Positions 16,661-26,431 of a DNA stretch of 64,000 nt are shown here, one piece after another. The stretch covers positions 1-64,000 of the forward strand of contig NZ_VBSL01000011.1 in assembly GCF_006149005.1 (NCBI RefSeq), in the 5' to 3' direction. A model generated the notes under the pieces. That model saw only the letters and a list, made by a program, of their open reading frames with translations, did no database searches and had not been told where the DNA came from. Position numbers and translations under genes: made by a program. The first letter of the stretch is position 1. Every line of letters starts with the position of its first letter. Origin of the DNA: Larkinella sp. C7 (GTDB taxonomy: Bacteria > Bacteroidota > Bacteroidia > Cytophagales > Spirosomataceae).

Positions 16661-19225
16661 ATGAAATCCTTCTACGTTCCGCTCCTTCTGATTGCCCAAC
16701 TGGCTGAGGCCCAAAGCCGGTCTGACAGTACCCACATTCAGCGGGATTCGCTCCGAAAAATTCAACTGAACGAAATTGTGGTGACGGCTTCGCGGGTGCC
16801 GGAATCCATCCTGAAATCACCCGTCAGCATCGAACTCCTCGATGCGCGGCAAATCCGGCTGTCGGCACAGCCGTCGTATTTTGATGCCATTGAAAACCTC
16901 AAGGGGGTTCAGTTGCTGACCTCCAGTCTGGGCTTCAAAGTGTACAACACGCGCGGCTTCGCCAATCCAACCAACGTCCGGTTTGTGCAACTCGTGGATG
17001 GCATGGACAACCAGGCTCCGCACATCGGTGCACCCATCGCCAACGCCCTTGCGCCCTCGGATCTGGACATTCAGCAGGTCGAAATTGTACCGGGAGCGGC
17101 TTCGGCGCTGTACGGCATGAATGCCCTCAACGGGTTAGCGCAACTGATTACCAAAGACCCTTTTACATCGCAGGGGTTGAGTGTCAGTCAGAAAACCGGG
17201 GTGAATCAGGTCGACGATCCGCTTGTTTCGGCGAAACTATACAACGAAACCAGTCTGCGGTATGCCCGAACGCTCGGTTCCCGGTTGGCGGTCAAACTGA
17301 ACCTGACGTACCAAAGTGGTTACGACTGGATTGCCCGTGATCCGGATGACCTCAATCCCGGAGCCAACGCGTCGCTGGGATTGGTCGGTGCCGAAAACCC
17401 CGGTCGGGATCGGATCAATGTCTACGGCGATGAATCGGCCAACCGCCGGACGCTGACACTCGATGGCAAGAAATACGTCGTTTCCCGAACCGGTTATTTC
17501 GAAAATGAAACCGCCGATTTACGGCTCCACAATCTGCGGGGCGATGTGGCGGTTTTCTGGCGTATCCGCCCCGGGTTAACGGTTTCCTACCAATACAAAG
17601 CCGCAACCCTCGCTACGGTGTATCAGCGCACCAACCGTTTCCGACTGGATGCGTACCGGCTCGACCAGCACGGCCTGACGCTCGAATCACCGTCGGTCCA
17701 CCTCCACGCCTACCGAACGCACGAAACGACCGGCGACTCCTACAACATCCGCTCGATGGCAGAGAACATCGATCGGTCGTTCAAGTCCGACAATCAATGG
17801 TTTACCGACTTTTCCAACCAGTTTCTGGCCACTACAAAAACCGGACAATCCACCTCCCAGGCTCTTCAAACCGCCCGCACCACCGCCGATCAGGGACGAC
17901 CGCAGCCCGGTTCGGCCGCGTTCAACGCGCAGATTGACAAGCTACGCCAAATCAACAATTGGGACATGGGAGCGGCTTTGCAGGTGCAGTCGTGGCTGTA
18001 TCACGCAGAGGGTCAGGCCGAACCAACGAAAGTGCTTTGGTCGGGTTTCCGCGAAAAAACCGGCGTCAACCTGCTGGCGGGTTTCGACTACCGGCAGTAC
18101 GTCGTTTTCCCGGATGGCAATTATTTCATCAATCCCGAAGAGTCAGGACAGAATCTGATTTACTACAAAACCGGCGGTTTTCTCCAGGCATCGCGGTCGT
18201 TTTTTCAGGAGCGGTTGAAGCTGACCGGCTCAGTCCGGGTCGACAAAAACCGCTATTTCGACGCCCGGCTGAACCCGCGGGTATCGGCGGTATTTTCGCC
18301 CGGCGAGCGGCACCATTTCCGGACGTCCTACCAGACCGGCTACCGGTTTCCATCGCTCTTCGAAGCGTTTTCCAACGTCAATTCGGGGGGCGTAAAACGG
18401 GTTGGGGGCTTGAAGATCATGTCGCAGGGCATTTTTGAGCGCTCCTATTTCCGGACATCGATCGACGCCTTTCAGGCCGCCATCAATACCGACGTCAACA
18501 CGAACGGATTAACGACGGAGCAGGCCATTCAAAAGAATAAAGGACTGATCCGGGCCAATACCTACACGTACCTCAAACCCGAGCAGGTCAACAGCCTGGA
18601 GTTGGGTTATAAGGGCTTGTTCCTTGAAAACCGCCTGTCTGTAGATATCGATTTCTATTACAACGTGTACCGGAATTTCATCGCCCAGGTCGAAGCGAAT
18701 GTTCCCAAAAGCAGCAATCCGGATTCGCTGGCCTATGTCCTGGCCGACCGCACCCAACAGGACCGCTACCGGCTCTGGACCAATTCTAAAACGAAGGTTT
18801 TCAATTCCGGTTCGAGTCTGGGCGTTCGGTATTCGGCGGGTCGCAACTGGGTTCTTTCGGGGAACGCATCACTGGCCCGACTCGACCGCACCGACCGGGG
18901 CGACGGACTGGAAGAAGCGTTCAATACCCCAAAATGGATCACCAACGTGGGAATCGCCAACCCGACCCTCTGGAAGAACCTCGGCTTTTCGGTGCATTTT
19001 AAATACCAAAGTTCGTTTCTCTGGCAATCGTCACTGGCAACCGGCCGGGTTCCCGCCATCCATACCGTCGACGCCCAGCTTCGTTACGAGTTACCCAAAC
19101 CCGGTTTGTCATTGAAAATTGGTGGTACCAATCTGCTAAACCGCCCCTATACCACCTTCGCAGCCGGACCCAGCGTTGGCGGATTGTATTATGCGACGGT
19201 GGTGGCGAGGGTATTGGAGAAATAA
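16661..19225 (+). CDS. TonB-dependent outer-membrane receptor
   Basis: An 854-residue outer-membrane receptor. A signal peptide (1-18, ending AEA) is followed by a TonB-box-like region QLNEIVVTASRVPES (about 33-47), a plug domain (about 48-160) with YNTRGF and VEIVPGAASALYGM, and a beta-barrel ending in an aromatic-poor LEK. It lacks the carboxypeptidase-like N-terminal domain and a SusD partner, so it belongs with siderophore/vitamin-type receptors, not SusC. The ligand is unknown. Start at 16661 is chosen for the signal peptide; the palindrome just upstream may control it. Confidence 0.85.
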   Translation: MKSFYVPLLLIAQLAEAQSRSDSTHIQRDSLRKIQLNEIVVTASRVPESILKSPVSIELLDARQIRLSAQPSYFDAIENLKGVQLLTSSLGFKVYNTRGFANPTNVRFVQLVDGMDNQAPHIGAPIANALAPSDLDIQQVEIVPGAASALYGMNALNGLAQLITKDPFTSQGLSVSQKTGVNQVDDPLVSAKLYNETSLRYARTLGSRLAVKLNLTYQSGYDWIARDPDDLNPGANASLGLVGAENPGRDRINVYGDESANRRTLTLDGKKYVVSRTGYFENETADLRLHNLRGDVAVFWRIRPGLTVSYQYKAATLATVYQRTNRFRLDAYRLDQHGLTLESPSVHLHAYRTHETTGDSYNIRSMAENIDRSFKSDNQWFTDFSNQFLATTKTGQSTSQALQTARTTADQGRPQPGSAAFNAQIDKLRQINNWDMGAALQVQSWLYHAEGQAEPTKVLWSGFREKTGVNLLAGFDYRQYVVFPDGNYFINPEESGQNLIYYKTGGFLQASRSFFQERLKLTGSVRVDKNRYFDARLNPRVSAVFSPGERHHFRTSYQTGYRFPSLFEAFSNVNSGGVKRVGGLKIMSQGIFERSYFRTSIDAFQAAINTDVNTNGLTTEQAIQKNKGLIRANTYTYLKPEQVNSLELGYKGLFLENRLSVDIDFYYNVYRNFIAQVEANVPKSSNPDSLAYVLADRTQQDRYRLWTNSKTKVFNSGSSLGVRYSAGRNWVLSGNASLARLDRTDRGDGLEEAFNTPKWITNVGIANPTLWKNLGFSVHFKYQSSFLWQSSLATGRVPAIHTVDAQLRYELPKPGLSLKIGGTNLLNRPYTTFAAGPSVGGLYYATVVARVLEK

Positions 19226-19228
19226 AAA

Positions 19229-19325
19229 GGAATGTAAAATGCTAAATGATGAACGCTAAATGTAAAAGTAAAGAGCACTAGCCCACTTTTACATTTAGCG
19301 TTCATCATTTAGCATTTTACATTCC
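19229..19325. repeat. Intergenic hairpin island 7 (41-bp perfect arms)
   Basis: The longest arms in the window: 19229-19269 and 19285-19325 are perfect reverse complements over 41 bp, with a 15-nt loop. Each contains AAATGATGAACGCTAAATG, related to the GAATGATGAACGATGAATG of islands 1, 4 and 15 but changed identically on both sides. It fills the gap between the convergent TonB-receptor and carbonic anhydrase stops. Confidence 0.95.
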
Positions 19326-19337
19326 CTACCATTTCAA

Positions 19338-20021
19338 CTACTTCAACAGCCTAATATCCGTCGTCAGGGCTTTCGACAAACCGTCTTCGTCGCCCAGATC
19401 GCGAACGAACTGAACGTCGGCTTTGTCTTCCGGCGACAAATTGACGATTTCTTTCAACTGCCCGTTGTGAATATCAAACACCCAGCCGTGCAGCCAGAGT
19501 GGTTGCTTCTGATTCCAGGCATTCTGGACAATGGCCGTGTGGCCCAGGTTATACACCTGCTCCCGCGTGCTGAGTTCGACCAGGCGATTGAAGCGGCTGG
19601 GCTCGTCGGGCATGTTTTTCAGTTCCTCGAAGTATTTCTCCTTCACGTTCTGAATATTCTGCAACCAGTTGTCAATCAAGCCATAGCGTCTGTTGTGCAA
19701 GGCAGCTTTTACCCCGCCACATTCGTAATGACCACAGACAATCACGTGCCGGACTTTCAGCACTTCGACAGCGTATTGCAATACACTGAGCAGATTCAGA
19801 TCCGACGAGATGACCTGGTTGGCGATGTTCCGGTGAACGAACATTTCGCCCGGAAGGGTACCGGTGATTTCTTCGGCAGATACCCGGCTATCAGAACAGC
19901 CAATCCACAGAAAATCAGGCTTTTGGTCAGCTGCCAGTGCCTCAAAATAGAACTCATCGAGTTCCAGTTTGTCCAGTGCCCAGGCCTTATTCGCTAATAG
20001 TAACTTCTCGTGTCTTTGCAT
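19338..20021 (-). CDS. can: Beta-class carbonic anhydrase
   Basis: Interconverts CO2 and bicarbonate in the cytosol. The 227-residue protein has the zinc ligands C42, H98 and C101 and the D44/R46 dyad (CSDSR; GHYECGG), all intact. Its start lies 35 bases inside the end of the SulP transporter gene upstream, so the two are translationally coupled. Together they suggest bicarbonate uptake and hydration balance as one module. Confidence 0.93.
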   Translation of the reverse strand: MQRHEKLLLANKAWALDKLELDEFYFEALAADQKPDFLWIGCSDSRVSAEEITGTLPGEMFVHRNIANQVISSDLNLLSVLQYAVEVLKVRHVIVCGHYECGGVKAALHNRRYGLIDNWLQNIQNVKEKYFEELKNMPDEPSRFNRLVELSTREQVYNLGHTAIVQNAWNQKQPLWLHGWVFDIHNGQLKEIVNLSPEDKADVQFVRDLGDEDGLSKALTTDIRLLK

Positions 20022-21603
20022 GGGTACGTAAGCTACGTTTTTTTAATGAAACATTTTTCAGTTCATACTTGATGTCCAGCGTGTGCGCCGTTTCCTTGAA
20101 ATCCTGCAGGATGTTGTAAATATCGTGGTCAATAAAGGAAGCGTGGGTGCCATCGACCAACACTTCATCACCCGTCTGCAACTCGCGCAGGGTTTCTTTC
20201 AACTGGGGCTTCACCAGAAAATACATGTCTTTCTGGATCTTGATCAGCACCCGGTTTCCATCGCGCACCACCCGGAAGGCAGCCTGAAAGTTGGTCAGCA
20301 GAACAAACACGATGCCGACCACCAGACCAATCCCGATGCCTATGAGCAAATCCGTAAATACGATACCCAACACCGTGACAATGAACGGAATAAACTGGTA
20401 AATACCTTCCCGGTACGTCTTTTTGAAAACTTCCGGTTTGGCCAGTTTATACCCCACGGTGATCAGCAAAGCCGCCAGACAGGACAACGGAATCAGGTTC
20501 AGGAACGGGGCGCCCAGAAATACCGCCAGCATCAAAAACAGACCGTGAACAATGCTCGAAACCCGGGTTTTGCCACCACCGTATACGTTGGCCGATGTCC
20601 GTACGATCACAGATGTTACTGGCAAACCGCCAATCAGACCCGAAACCATGTTGCCAATTCCCTGCGCCACCATTTCCTGATCGGGCGACGACACCCGTTT
20701 TTCGGGATCGAGTTTATCGGCGGCCTCCAGATTCAGGAGCGTTTCCAAACTCGCTACAATGGCGATTGTAAACGCCGTAACATAGACTTTTGGATTGGTC
20801 AGGGCACCAAAATCCGGAAAATAGAAAATAGAAAAAATGCTTTTTCCGGCTTCTATTTCCGGAATTTGCACCATGTGCTGGTGTCTGGAGGTTCCCAGAT
20901 ACCACTCGGGCATCATGACCCGGAACAGTTCGTTCAAACCGACCCCCAAAACCACCACCGCCAACGCGCCCGGGAAATTCTTGAAAAAACCGATGCCTTT
21001 TTGAGCGGCTTTTCCCCAGAAATGCAGCAGGATAAAGGAGGCAAAGCTGATGATGACGGCACCGGTGCTGGCTGTCACCACGGCCCGGTAAATTTCGGAA
21101 AGGGTGTTTTCACCGTCGGCCAGTTGCTGAAAAGCAAATTCACCCTCAAAATCATTATCCCGACCCAGGGCGTGGGGAATCTGTTTCAGAATAATCACCA
21201 GGCCAATGGCAACCAGCAGGCCCCGGATGACACTATCCGGAAAATAACCGCTAAATTTCCCGGCTTTTAAAACGCCTAATCCCAGTTGAACCATACCGGC
21301 CAGAACCACCGCCGTCAGAAATACTTCAAACGAACCCAATCCGGTAATGCTGTCAGCCACAATGACGGCCAATCCTGCCGCCGGACCACTGACGCTGACT
21401 TCTGAACCCGACAGAAATCCAATAACGAGACCGCCAATCATGCCGGCCACCAAACCCGAAAACAAGGGCGCACCCGACGCCAGTGCAATCCCCAGACAGA
21501 GGGGCAGTGCTACCAAAAAAACCGATAAACCAGCCGGTAAGTCCGAGCGAAACGTAGAGAGGGAATAATGCGATAAGGTCTTTAGAGGTCTAAAGAATTT
21601 CAT
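19987..21603 (-). CDS. SulP-family anion transporter, probable bicarbonate carrier
   Basis: A 538-residue SulP permease: 10-14 transmembrane helices through about residue 430, then a short cytosolic STAS-like domain (about 440-530, with GDEVLVDGTHASFIDHD). SulP proteins carry sulphate, bicarbonate or other anions. Overlap with a beta-carbonic anhydrase gene points to bicarbonate, as in BicA-type transporters; this is inference from context. The 159-bp AT-rich gap to the divergent methyltransferase gene holds both promoters but no strong -7 match. Confidence 0.85.
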   Translation of the reverse strand: MKFFRPLKTLSHYSLSTFRSDLPAGLSVFLVALPLCLGIALASGAPLFSGLVAGMIGGLVIGFLSGSEVSVSGPAAGLAVIVADSITGLGSFEVFLTAVVLAGMVQLGLGVLKAGKFSGYFPDSVIRGLLVAIGLVIILKQIPHALGRDNDFEGEFAFQQLADGENTLSEIYRAVVTASTGAVIISFASFILLHFWGKAAQKGIGFFKNFPGALAVVVLGVGLNELFRVMMPEWYLGTSRHQHMVQIPEIEAGKSIFSIFYFPDFGALTNPKVYVTAFTIAIVASLETLLNLEAADKLDPEKRVSSPDQEMVAQGIGNMVSGLIGGLPVTSVIVRTSANVYGGGKTRVSSIVHGLFLMLAVFLGAPFLNLIPLSCLAALLITVGYKLAKPEVFKKTYREGIYQFIPFIVTVLGIVFTDLLIGIGIGLVVGIVFVLLTNFQAAFRVVRDGNRVLIKIQKDMYFLVKPQLKETLRELQTGDEVLVDGTHASFIDHDIYNILQDFKETAHTLDIKYELKNVSLKKRSLRTHAKTREVTISE

Positions 21604-21762
21604 ATTATCTTCAATTATGATGAAAAATTAGCGTAGCATAGTTCTGTCTTGCAGGCGAATAAATGGTATACGCCTATAAGAACAGTTCTATAACCACAAA
21701 ACTCGTAATAAAATTTTAATCTGTTTTTAATCTTTTCACGGTTTTCACTATTTCTTTAATAA

Positions 21763-23007
21763 ATGCTACTTTTCAATTCCAGCGAACGGGCTTTAATACA
21801 GGAACATCTGCACGATGACCCCCATACGTTCGTATTGCGGTATGCGATGGATGACGGTATTCGGGTGAAAGCCATAGCGGATCAATTGGTCGCCCGTCAG
21901 AAAGCGCGAACCAAATTGCCGGGCTGGTATGAAAATCCTGAACTGGTATTTCCCCCGGCGCTATCGGTCGAACAGGCCTCTTCGGAACGGACAGCGGCTT
22001 ATAAGGCTTCCCTCATTTCCAACAACGGTGCAAAAGCCGGTCTGCTTCTGGATCTAACCGGTGGTATGGGCGTCGATGCCCTTGCTTTTTCAAGGCACGC
22101 GGAACGTGTCATTTACATCGAACAACAGCCCAATCTGGCCGAACTGGCTGCGTATAACCTGCCAAAACTGGGGGGTAACAACATTGAATTTCCGCATCAA
22201 TCGGAGCCCAATACCAACGCAACCGCTTTTTTGACTGCAATGACGGAAACCGCCGACTGGATGTATCTGGACCCGGCCCGTCGCGATCAGCAGGGCGGCA
22301 AGGTCGTTCGGCTGGAGGATTGCGAACCCAATATCCTGGACTGGTACCGCCCCGATGACCCAACCGGTTTTCGCCACAAAACGAAGGCGGTTTTGCTAAA
22401 AACGTCGCCCCTGATCGACATCGAGCTGGTGATCCGGCAACTCCCCGATGTGTCGGCGGTGCATGTGGTTTCGGTCGACAATGACTGTAAGGAAGTACTG
22501 TTTGTTCTGGCGGGCCGTGAAAATCCGGAGATTGAGGTGACGGCGGTCAACCTCCGTTCGGCGGCACCGGACAGCGTGTTTATTTACCGCCGAAATGAAG
22601 AACGAACCGCTGATGTTCAATTTAGCGATCCGATGCGTTACTTATACGAGCCCAATGCGTCTTTATTAAAAGCAGGCGCCTTCCGGATCGTTGCCAAGCG
22701 GTTTGGTTTGTTCAAACTGGCACCCAACAGTCACTTGTATACGAGTGACCAACTGGTTCCGGACTTTCCCGGCCGGTCCTTTGAAATACTGGGAAATTGT
22801 AAACCGGATCGCAAAGCGGTTCACGTTTTTTTACCAGACGGGAAAGCCAACCTGAGCATCCGGAATTTTCCGGAATCCACTGAGACTCTGCGTAAAAAAC
22901 TTAGCTTAGCCGCCGGGGGCGACCTGTACCTGTTTGCCACTACTCTGTCTGACAGGAAGAAACGAATTTTAATTACACGAAAACCAGTTTATCCATCGTT
23001 ACACTAA
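21763..23007 (+). CDS. THUMP-like class I SAM-dependent methyltransferase
   Basis: A 414-residue protein with an N-terminal helical region (1-85), a Rossmann methyltransferase core (D97LTGGMG motif I; acidic turn YIEQQ near 118-122; YLDPARR at 168-174 at the catalytic position) and a C-terminal THUMP-like domain. This is the architecture of the Bacteroidota PG_1098 type. An RNA base methyltransferase is likely, but the target is unknown. The stop overlaps the next ATG (TAATG). Confidence 0.75.
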   Translation: MLLFNSSERALIQEHLHDDPHTFVLRYAMDDGIRVKAIADQLVARQKARTKLPGWYENPELVFPPALSVEQASSERTAAYKASLISNNGAKAGLLLDLTGGMGVDALAFSRHAERVIYIEQQPNLAELAAYNLPKLGGNNIEFPHQSEPNTNATAFLTAMTETADWMYLDPARRDQQGGKVVRLEDCEPNILDWYRPDDPTGFRHKTKAVLLKTSPLIDIELVIRQLPDVSAVHVVSVDNDCKEVLFVLAGRENPEIEVTAVNLRSAAPDSVFIYRRNEERTADVQFSDPMRYLYEPNASLLKAGAFRIVAKRFGLFKLAPNSHLYTSDQLVPDFPGRSFEILGNCKPDRKAVHVFLPDGKANLSIRNFPESTETLRKKLSLAAGGDLYLFATTLSDRKKRILITRKPVYPSLH

Positions 23008-23717
23008 TGAAAGCACATTTGTTAAAGTCGTTCTTACCCGTATTGATTTTCTCAGGCCTGATCAGTTTTCTGCTGATTTCACCGTCTGTTCTGGCCCAAA
23101 CTGTGTCGTCGGCTACTGAAAAAGTAGACCAGATTTCGCTGGTGGGTCTTTCCCTCAATCTACCGATCGAAGGAAAATTTGTTGAAAAAGAATGGGAGAC
23201 GTTGCTGAAATCGTACGGCAAAGTGACCACAGGACGCAGTGGCGTTTATAAGGTGCCAGCCGCCAACATTCCGGCGCTATCCAACGAGCCTTTGAACGTG
23301 GCCAGCAAGGTAACCACTGACAAAGCAAAGGCCACGGTTTTTCTGGCCGTCGACAAAGGCAATGCCGATTATGTGAAACCCGGTAGCACGATGTACGATC
23401 AGGTGGAAACCCTGCTCAAGGAGTTTGCGGAGCGCACGCGCATCAATTACGACATCAAACTCGCGGATGATACGTTTAACGAAGCCCAGAAAAAGCAGGA
23501 GAAACTGGTCAAACAGGGCGAAAAGCTGATTCGGGATCTGGAACGGAACAAAAAAGAGAAAGACAATCTGGTGAAAAAGATGGACGAGAACGTCCGCGAA
23601 CTGGAGCAGTTGACCCGCGATACGGAGACCAACAAGAACGATCAGATCAATTCGGCCAAAGAACTTGAAGTGAAAAAGCAGGCCCTGGAAGCAGCCCGAG
23701 CCAAATTACCGAAATAG
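23007..23717 (+). CDS. Exported coiled-coil protein of unknown function
   Basis: A 236-residue protein with a signal peptide (1-31, cleavage near VLA-QT), a compact domain (about 40-145) and a long charged coiled coil from about 160 to the end, dense in lysine and glutamate. I do not recognise a family. The ATG overlaps the methyltransferase stop by one base, so it depends on the same transcript. It may bind something in the periplasm or act as a structural spacer. Confidence 0.7.
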   Translation: MKAHLLKSFLPVLIFSGLISFLLISPSVLAQTVSSATEKVDQISLVGLSLNLPIEGKFVEKEWETLLKSYGKVTTGRSGVYKVPAANIPALSNEPLNVASKVTTDKAKATVFLAVDKGNADYVKPGSTMYDQVETLLKEFAERTRINYDIKLADDTFNEAQKKQEKLVKQGEKLIRDLERNKKEKDNLVKKMDENVRELEQLTRDTETNKNDQINSAKELEVKKQALEAARAKLPK

Positions 23718-23738
23718 ATTTTCCGAGAGGAAAGAGTA

Positions 23739-23795
23739 TAGACAAGAGAGTAAAGAAAAGTACTCCAGTTGAGTTGGTCTCTACTCTCTTGTCTA
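23739..23795. repeat. Intergenic hairpin island 8
   Basis: TAGACAAGAGAGTA (23739-23752) is the exact reverse complement of 23782-23795. Outside it the pairing continues imperfectly in an AGAGTA pattern to about 23812. It begins 21 bases after the coiled-coil gene. The rest of the gap to the murF-alr stop at 23919 includes a GGCGGGCT tract with no gene. Confidence 0.7.
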
Positions 23796-23918
23796 GTTTC
23801 TCTACTCTGGAAAAAAAGTTGGGCAGACGCTGATCTACCAACTTGGAAGAACCCTGTGAGAGCGGTTTGTGGGGACAGATGAGGCCCGTCAGTCGGATTC
23901 CGGCTGGCGGGCTTTTTA

Positions 23919-26417
23919 TTATTCCCGGTAGAACACCCGCTTGACCCGCTCGCTTACTCCCGTCAGAATTTCGTAGGGAATGGTCCCGATGCGTTCCGCC
24001 AGAGCCGCAATCGAAACCGGCTGACCAAATAAAATGACTTCGTCTCCCTCCTCTGCCTGCGTTTCGGATACATCGATCATCGTCATGTCCATGCAGACAC
24101 TGCCCACGGTGGGGCACAAAAGGCCATTGACCCAAACCTGCCCGACTCCGTTGCCCAACCGACGGTCGTAGCCATCGGCATAGCCGACTGCCAGTGTGGC
24201 GATGCGGGCGTCGCGGTTCAAAACACCCCGGCGGCTGTAACCCACGGTTTCTCCGGCTTTGAGGTCTTTGATCTGGCTGATGATGGTTTTCAACGTGCCA
24301 ACCGCCTGAACCTGTTGTGGTTCGAGTTTGCTGACTTCAACGCCATACAGTCCGATTCCGAGCCGAACCATGTCCAGTTTGTAGTCGGGCAACCGCACAA
24401 TGCCCGCCGAGTTGAGCAAATGCCGCAGCGGGCGATACCCCAGCATTTGCTCCAGTTGCGTCGCTCCTGCAATCAGTTGCCGGTATTGTTCCTGCGAAAA
24501 AGCCGTGTGTTCCGCTTCGTCGGAGCCCGCCAGATGACTGAAAACCGAAGCCACCCGAAGATCCGGATTGGCCGTCAATATTGCACCCAATTCGGCGATT
24601 TCGCCGGGCAGAAAACCCAATCGATGCATGCCCGTATCGAGCTTGATGTGAATGGGCGGGTACTTTACAACCGATTTTTCAGCACCCGGTTGTGGATGTT
24701 CTTCTTTCAGAAATTGCCTCCATTCTTCCAGAATCCGAAAGCTGAATATCTCCGGTTCCAAATCATAATCAAGCAGTTGCCGAAACGACTCCGGTGCCGG
24801 ATTCATCACCATGATGGGCAACGTAATTCCATTCTGACGAAGCCCCACGCCCTCATCGGCGTAGGCCACGGCCAGGTAGTCGACACGGTGGTATTGCAGC
24901 AGACTGGCCACCTCGGCACTGCCGCTACCGTAGGCAAAGGCCTTCACCATCACCATGATTTTGGTCTGCGAACCGACTTTGCTCCGGTAAAAATTCAGGT
25001 TGTGCGTAAGGGCGTCGAGGTTTATTTCCAACACCGTCCGGTGCGATTTCTGCACAAAACGACTGACCACGCTTTCAAACGAAAACCGCCTTGCGCCCTT
25101 CACCAGAATCACCGAATCCGTCAGTTCATTCAGGTAACCCGACTGCAACAGCGCGTTGGTAGTCGCATAAAACCGGGTTGGCACCGTAAAAACCGTTTGA
25201 TACCGCCCCATTTCCGGCCCGACGCCAACCAGTTGGCTGATGTTTTTTTCGGCCACCATCCGCGCAATGGCCGGATAGAGTTCATCCGGTTTCATCCCGG
25301 TTTCGAGCAGATCCGATAAAACCAGTATTTTGGGGCGGGAAGCGTCCTGCTGATTCAAAAAATTAAGCGCAATCGACAAACCGGCGAGGTCGTTGTTGTA
25401 GGTATCGTCGATCAACAGATTGCGGTGAATGCCTTCTTTCAGTTCCAGCCGCATCGACACGGGTCGCAACCGGGCAAACCGTTCCCGCAGAAGGTTCGCG
25501 TCCGAAATGCCCAAAACCAGTGTTGCCAGCAGGACGTGCGTTGCATTTTCGAGCGATGCAGGATCAGAAAACGGCACCTCAACCCGGAAATCACGTCCTT
25601 CCCATTGCACACTGATTTGGGTACCGGTCGTTTGGGGAATATAGGAAACCGGAACGGTTGCGGTTGGGTCCGTCGACCAACTGATCAGCCGAATGGTCGG
25701 GTTGACGGCTTTGAGCAGCAAATGAATTTCTTCATCAATTTCCGAATATGATTTCCGATAAATCAACGTCTCCGCTTTACGGAACAGCCGGAGTTTTTCG
25801 GCTACTTTCTGCTTCTGGCTTCGGAAACCTTCGTCGTGGGCCGGGCCGACGTTCGTAAAAATGCCAATCGTCGGGTTGATAATGGATTGAAGCGCCTGCA
25901 TTTCAGCCGGTTTTGAAATACCGGCTTCAAAAATCCCCAGCGTATGGTTTTCGTTCAGCGGCCATACCGACAGCGGAACCCCCAGTTGGGAGTTGTAGCT
26001 TTTCGGACTTTTCTGGATCCGGAAATCGGGCGACAGTACCTGCGCCAGCCATTCTTTCACGATGGTTTTGCCATTGCTCCCCGTGATGCCGACTACCGGA
26101 ATCGTAAACCGGCTGCGGTGTTCGGCGGCTAATTCCTGCAAGGTTTTCAGGCTGCTGCCCACCTCATGGATGCGGGCGTCGGGCAACTGCGCCAGTTCGT
26201 GCCGCAGGTCGGGTGTCAAAGCGGACGTTTCGACGACAAACTGCCGGACGTTTTTTTTGTATAATTCCGTAATAAACCGATGCCCGTCGTGGTGTTCACC
26301 CTGAATGGCAAAAAATACCGGTTCTGCCGCCCCGTTCTGCGTCGGCGACAACACCTGACGGCTGTCCGTCACCGGATACACCTCAGATGTATTGATCCCA
26401 AAATCCTGAATTTTCAT
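23919..26417 (-). CDS. murF-alr: Bifunctional MurF ligase / alanine racemase
   Basis: An 832-residue fusion for peptidoglycan synthesis. Residues about 1-440 are the MurF D-alanyl-D-alanine-adding ligase (GITGSNGKT P-loop near 107-115; DDTYNND). Residues about 450-832 are a PLP-dependent alanine racemase with the PLP lysine in MVKAFAYGSG and a C-terminal beta domain. It makes D-alanine and later attaches the D-Ala-D-Ala dipeptide; the Ddl step between them is not encoded here. The fusion is common in Bacteroidota. ATG 26417 removes eight residues lacking homology. Confidence 0.95.
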   Translation of the reverse strand: MKIQDFGINTSEVYPVTDSRQVLSPTQNGAAEPVFFAIQGEHHDGHRFITELYKKNVRQFVVETSALTPDLRHELAQLPDARIHEVGSSLKTLQELAAEHRSRFTIPVVGITGSNGKTIVKEWLAQVLSPDFRIQKSPKSYNSQLGVPLSVWPLNENHTLGIFEAGISKPAEMQALQSIINPTIGIFTNVGPAHDEGFRSQKQKVAEKLRLFRKAETLIYRKSYSEIDEEIHLLLKAVNPTIRLISWSTDPTATVPVSYIPQTTGTQISVQWEGRDFRVEVPFSDPASLENATHVLLATLVLGISDANLLRERFARLRPVSMRLELKEGIHRNLLIDDTYNNDLAGLSIALNFLNQQDASRPKILVLSDLLETGMKPDELYPAIARMVAEKNISQLVGVGPEMGRYQTVFTVPTRFYATTNALLQSGYLNELTDSVILVKGARRFSFESVVSRFVQKSHRTVLEINLDALTHNLNFYRSKVGSQTKIMVMVKAFAYGSGSAEVASLLQYHRVDYLAVAYADEGVGLRQNGITLPIMVMNPAPESFRQLLDYDLEPEIFSFRILEEWRQFLKEEHPQPGAEKSVVKYPPIHIKLDTGMHRLGFLPGEIAELGAILTANPDLRVASVFSHLAGSDEAEHTAFSQEQYRQLIAGATQLEQMLGYRPLRHLLNSAGIVRLPDYKLDMVRLGIGLYGVEVSKLEPQQVQAVGTLKTIISQIKDLKAGETVGYSRRGVLNRDARIATLAVGYADGYDRRLGNGVGQVWVNGLLCPTVGSVCMDMTMIDVSETQAEEGDEVILFGQPVSIAALAERIGTIPYEILTGVSERVKRVFYRE

Positions 26418-26431
26418 CAAAACTATATCAC

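Noticed and set aside
20083-21270. Long open frames opposite SulP, polA (29439-30776) and M1 peptidase (34351-35553)
   Set aside because: They mirror real genes on the other strand, are rich in His, Gln and Arg as shadow frames often are, and show no motif.
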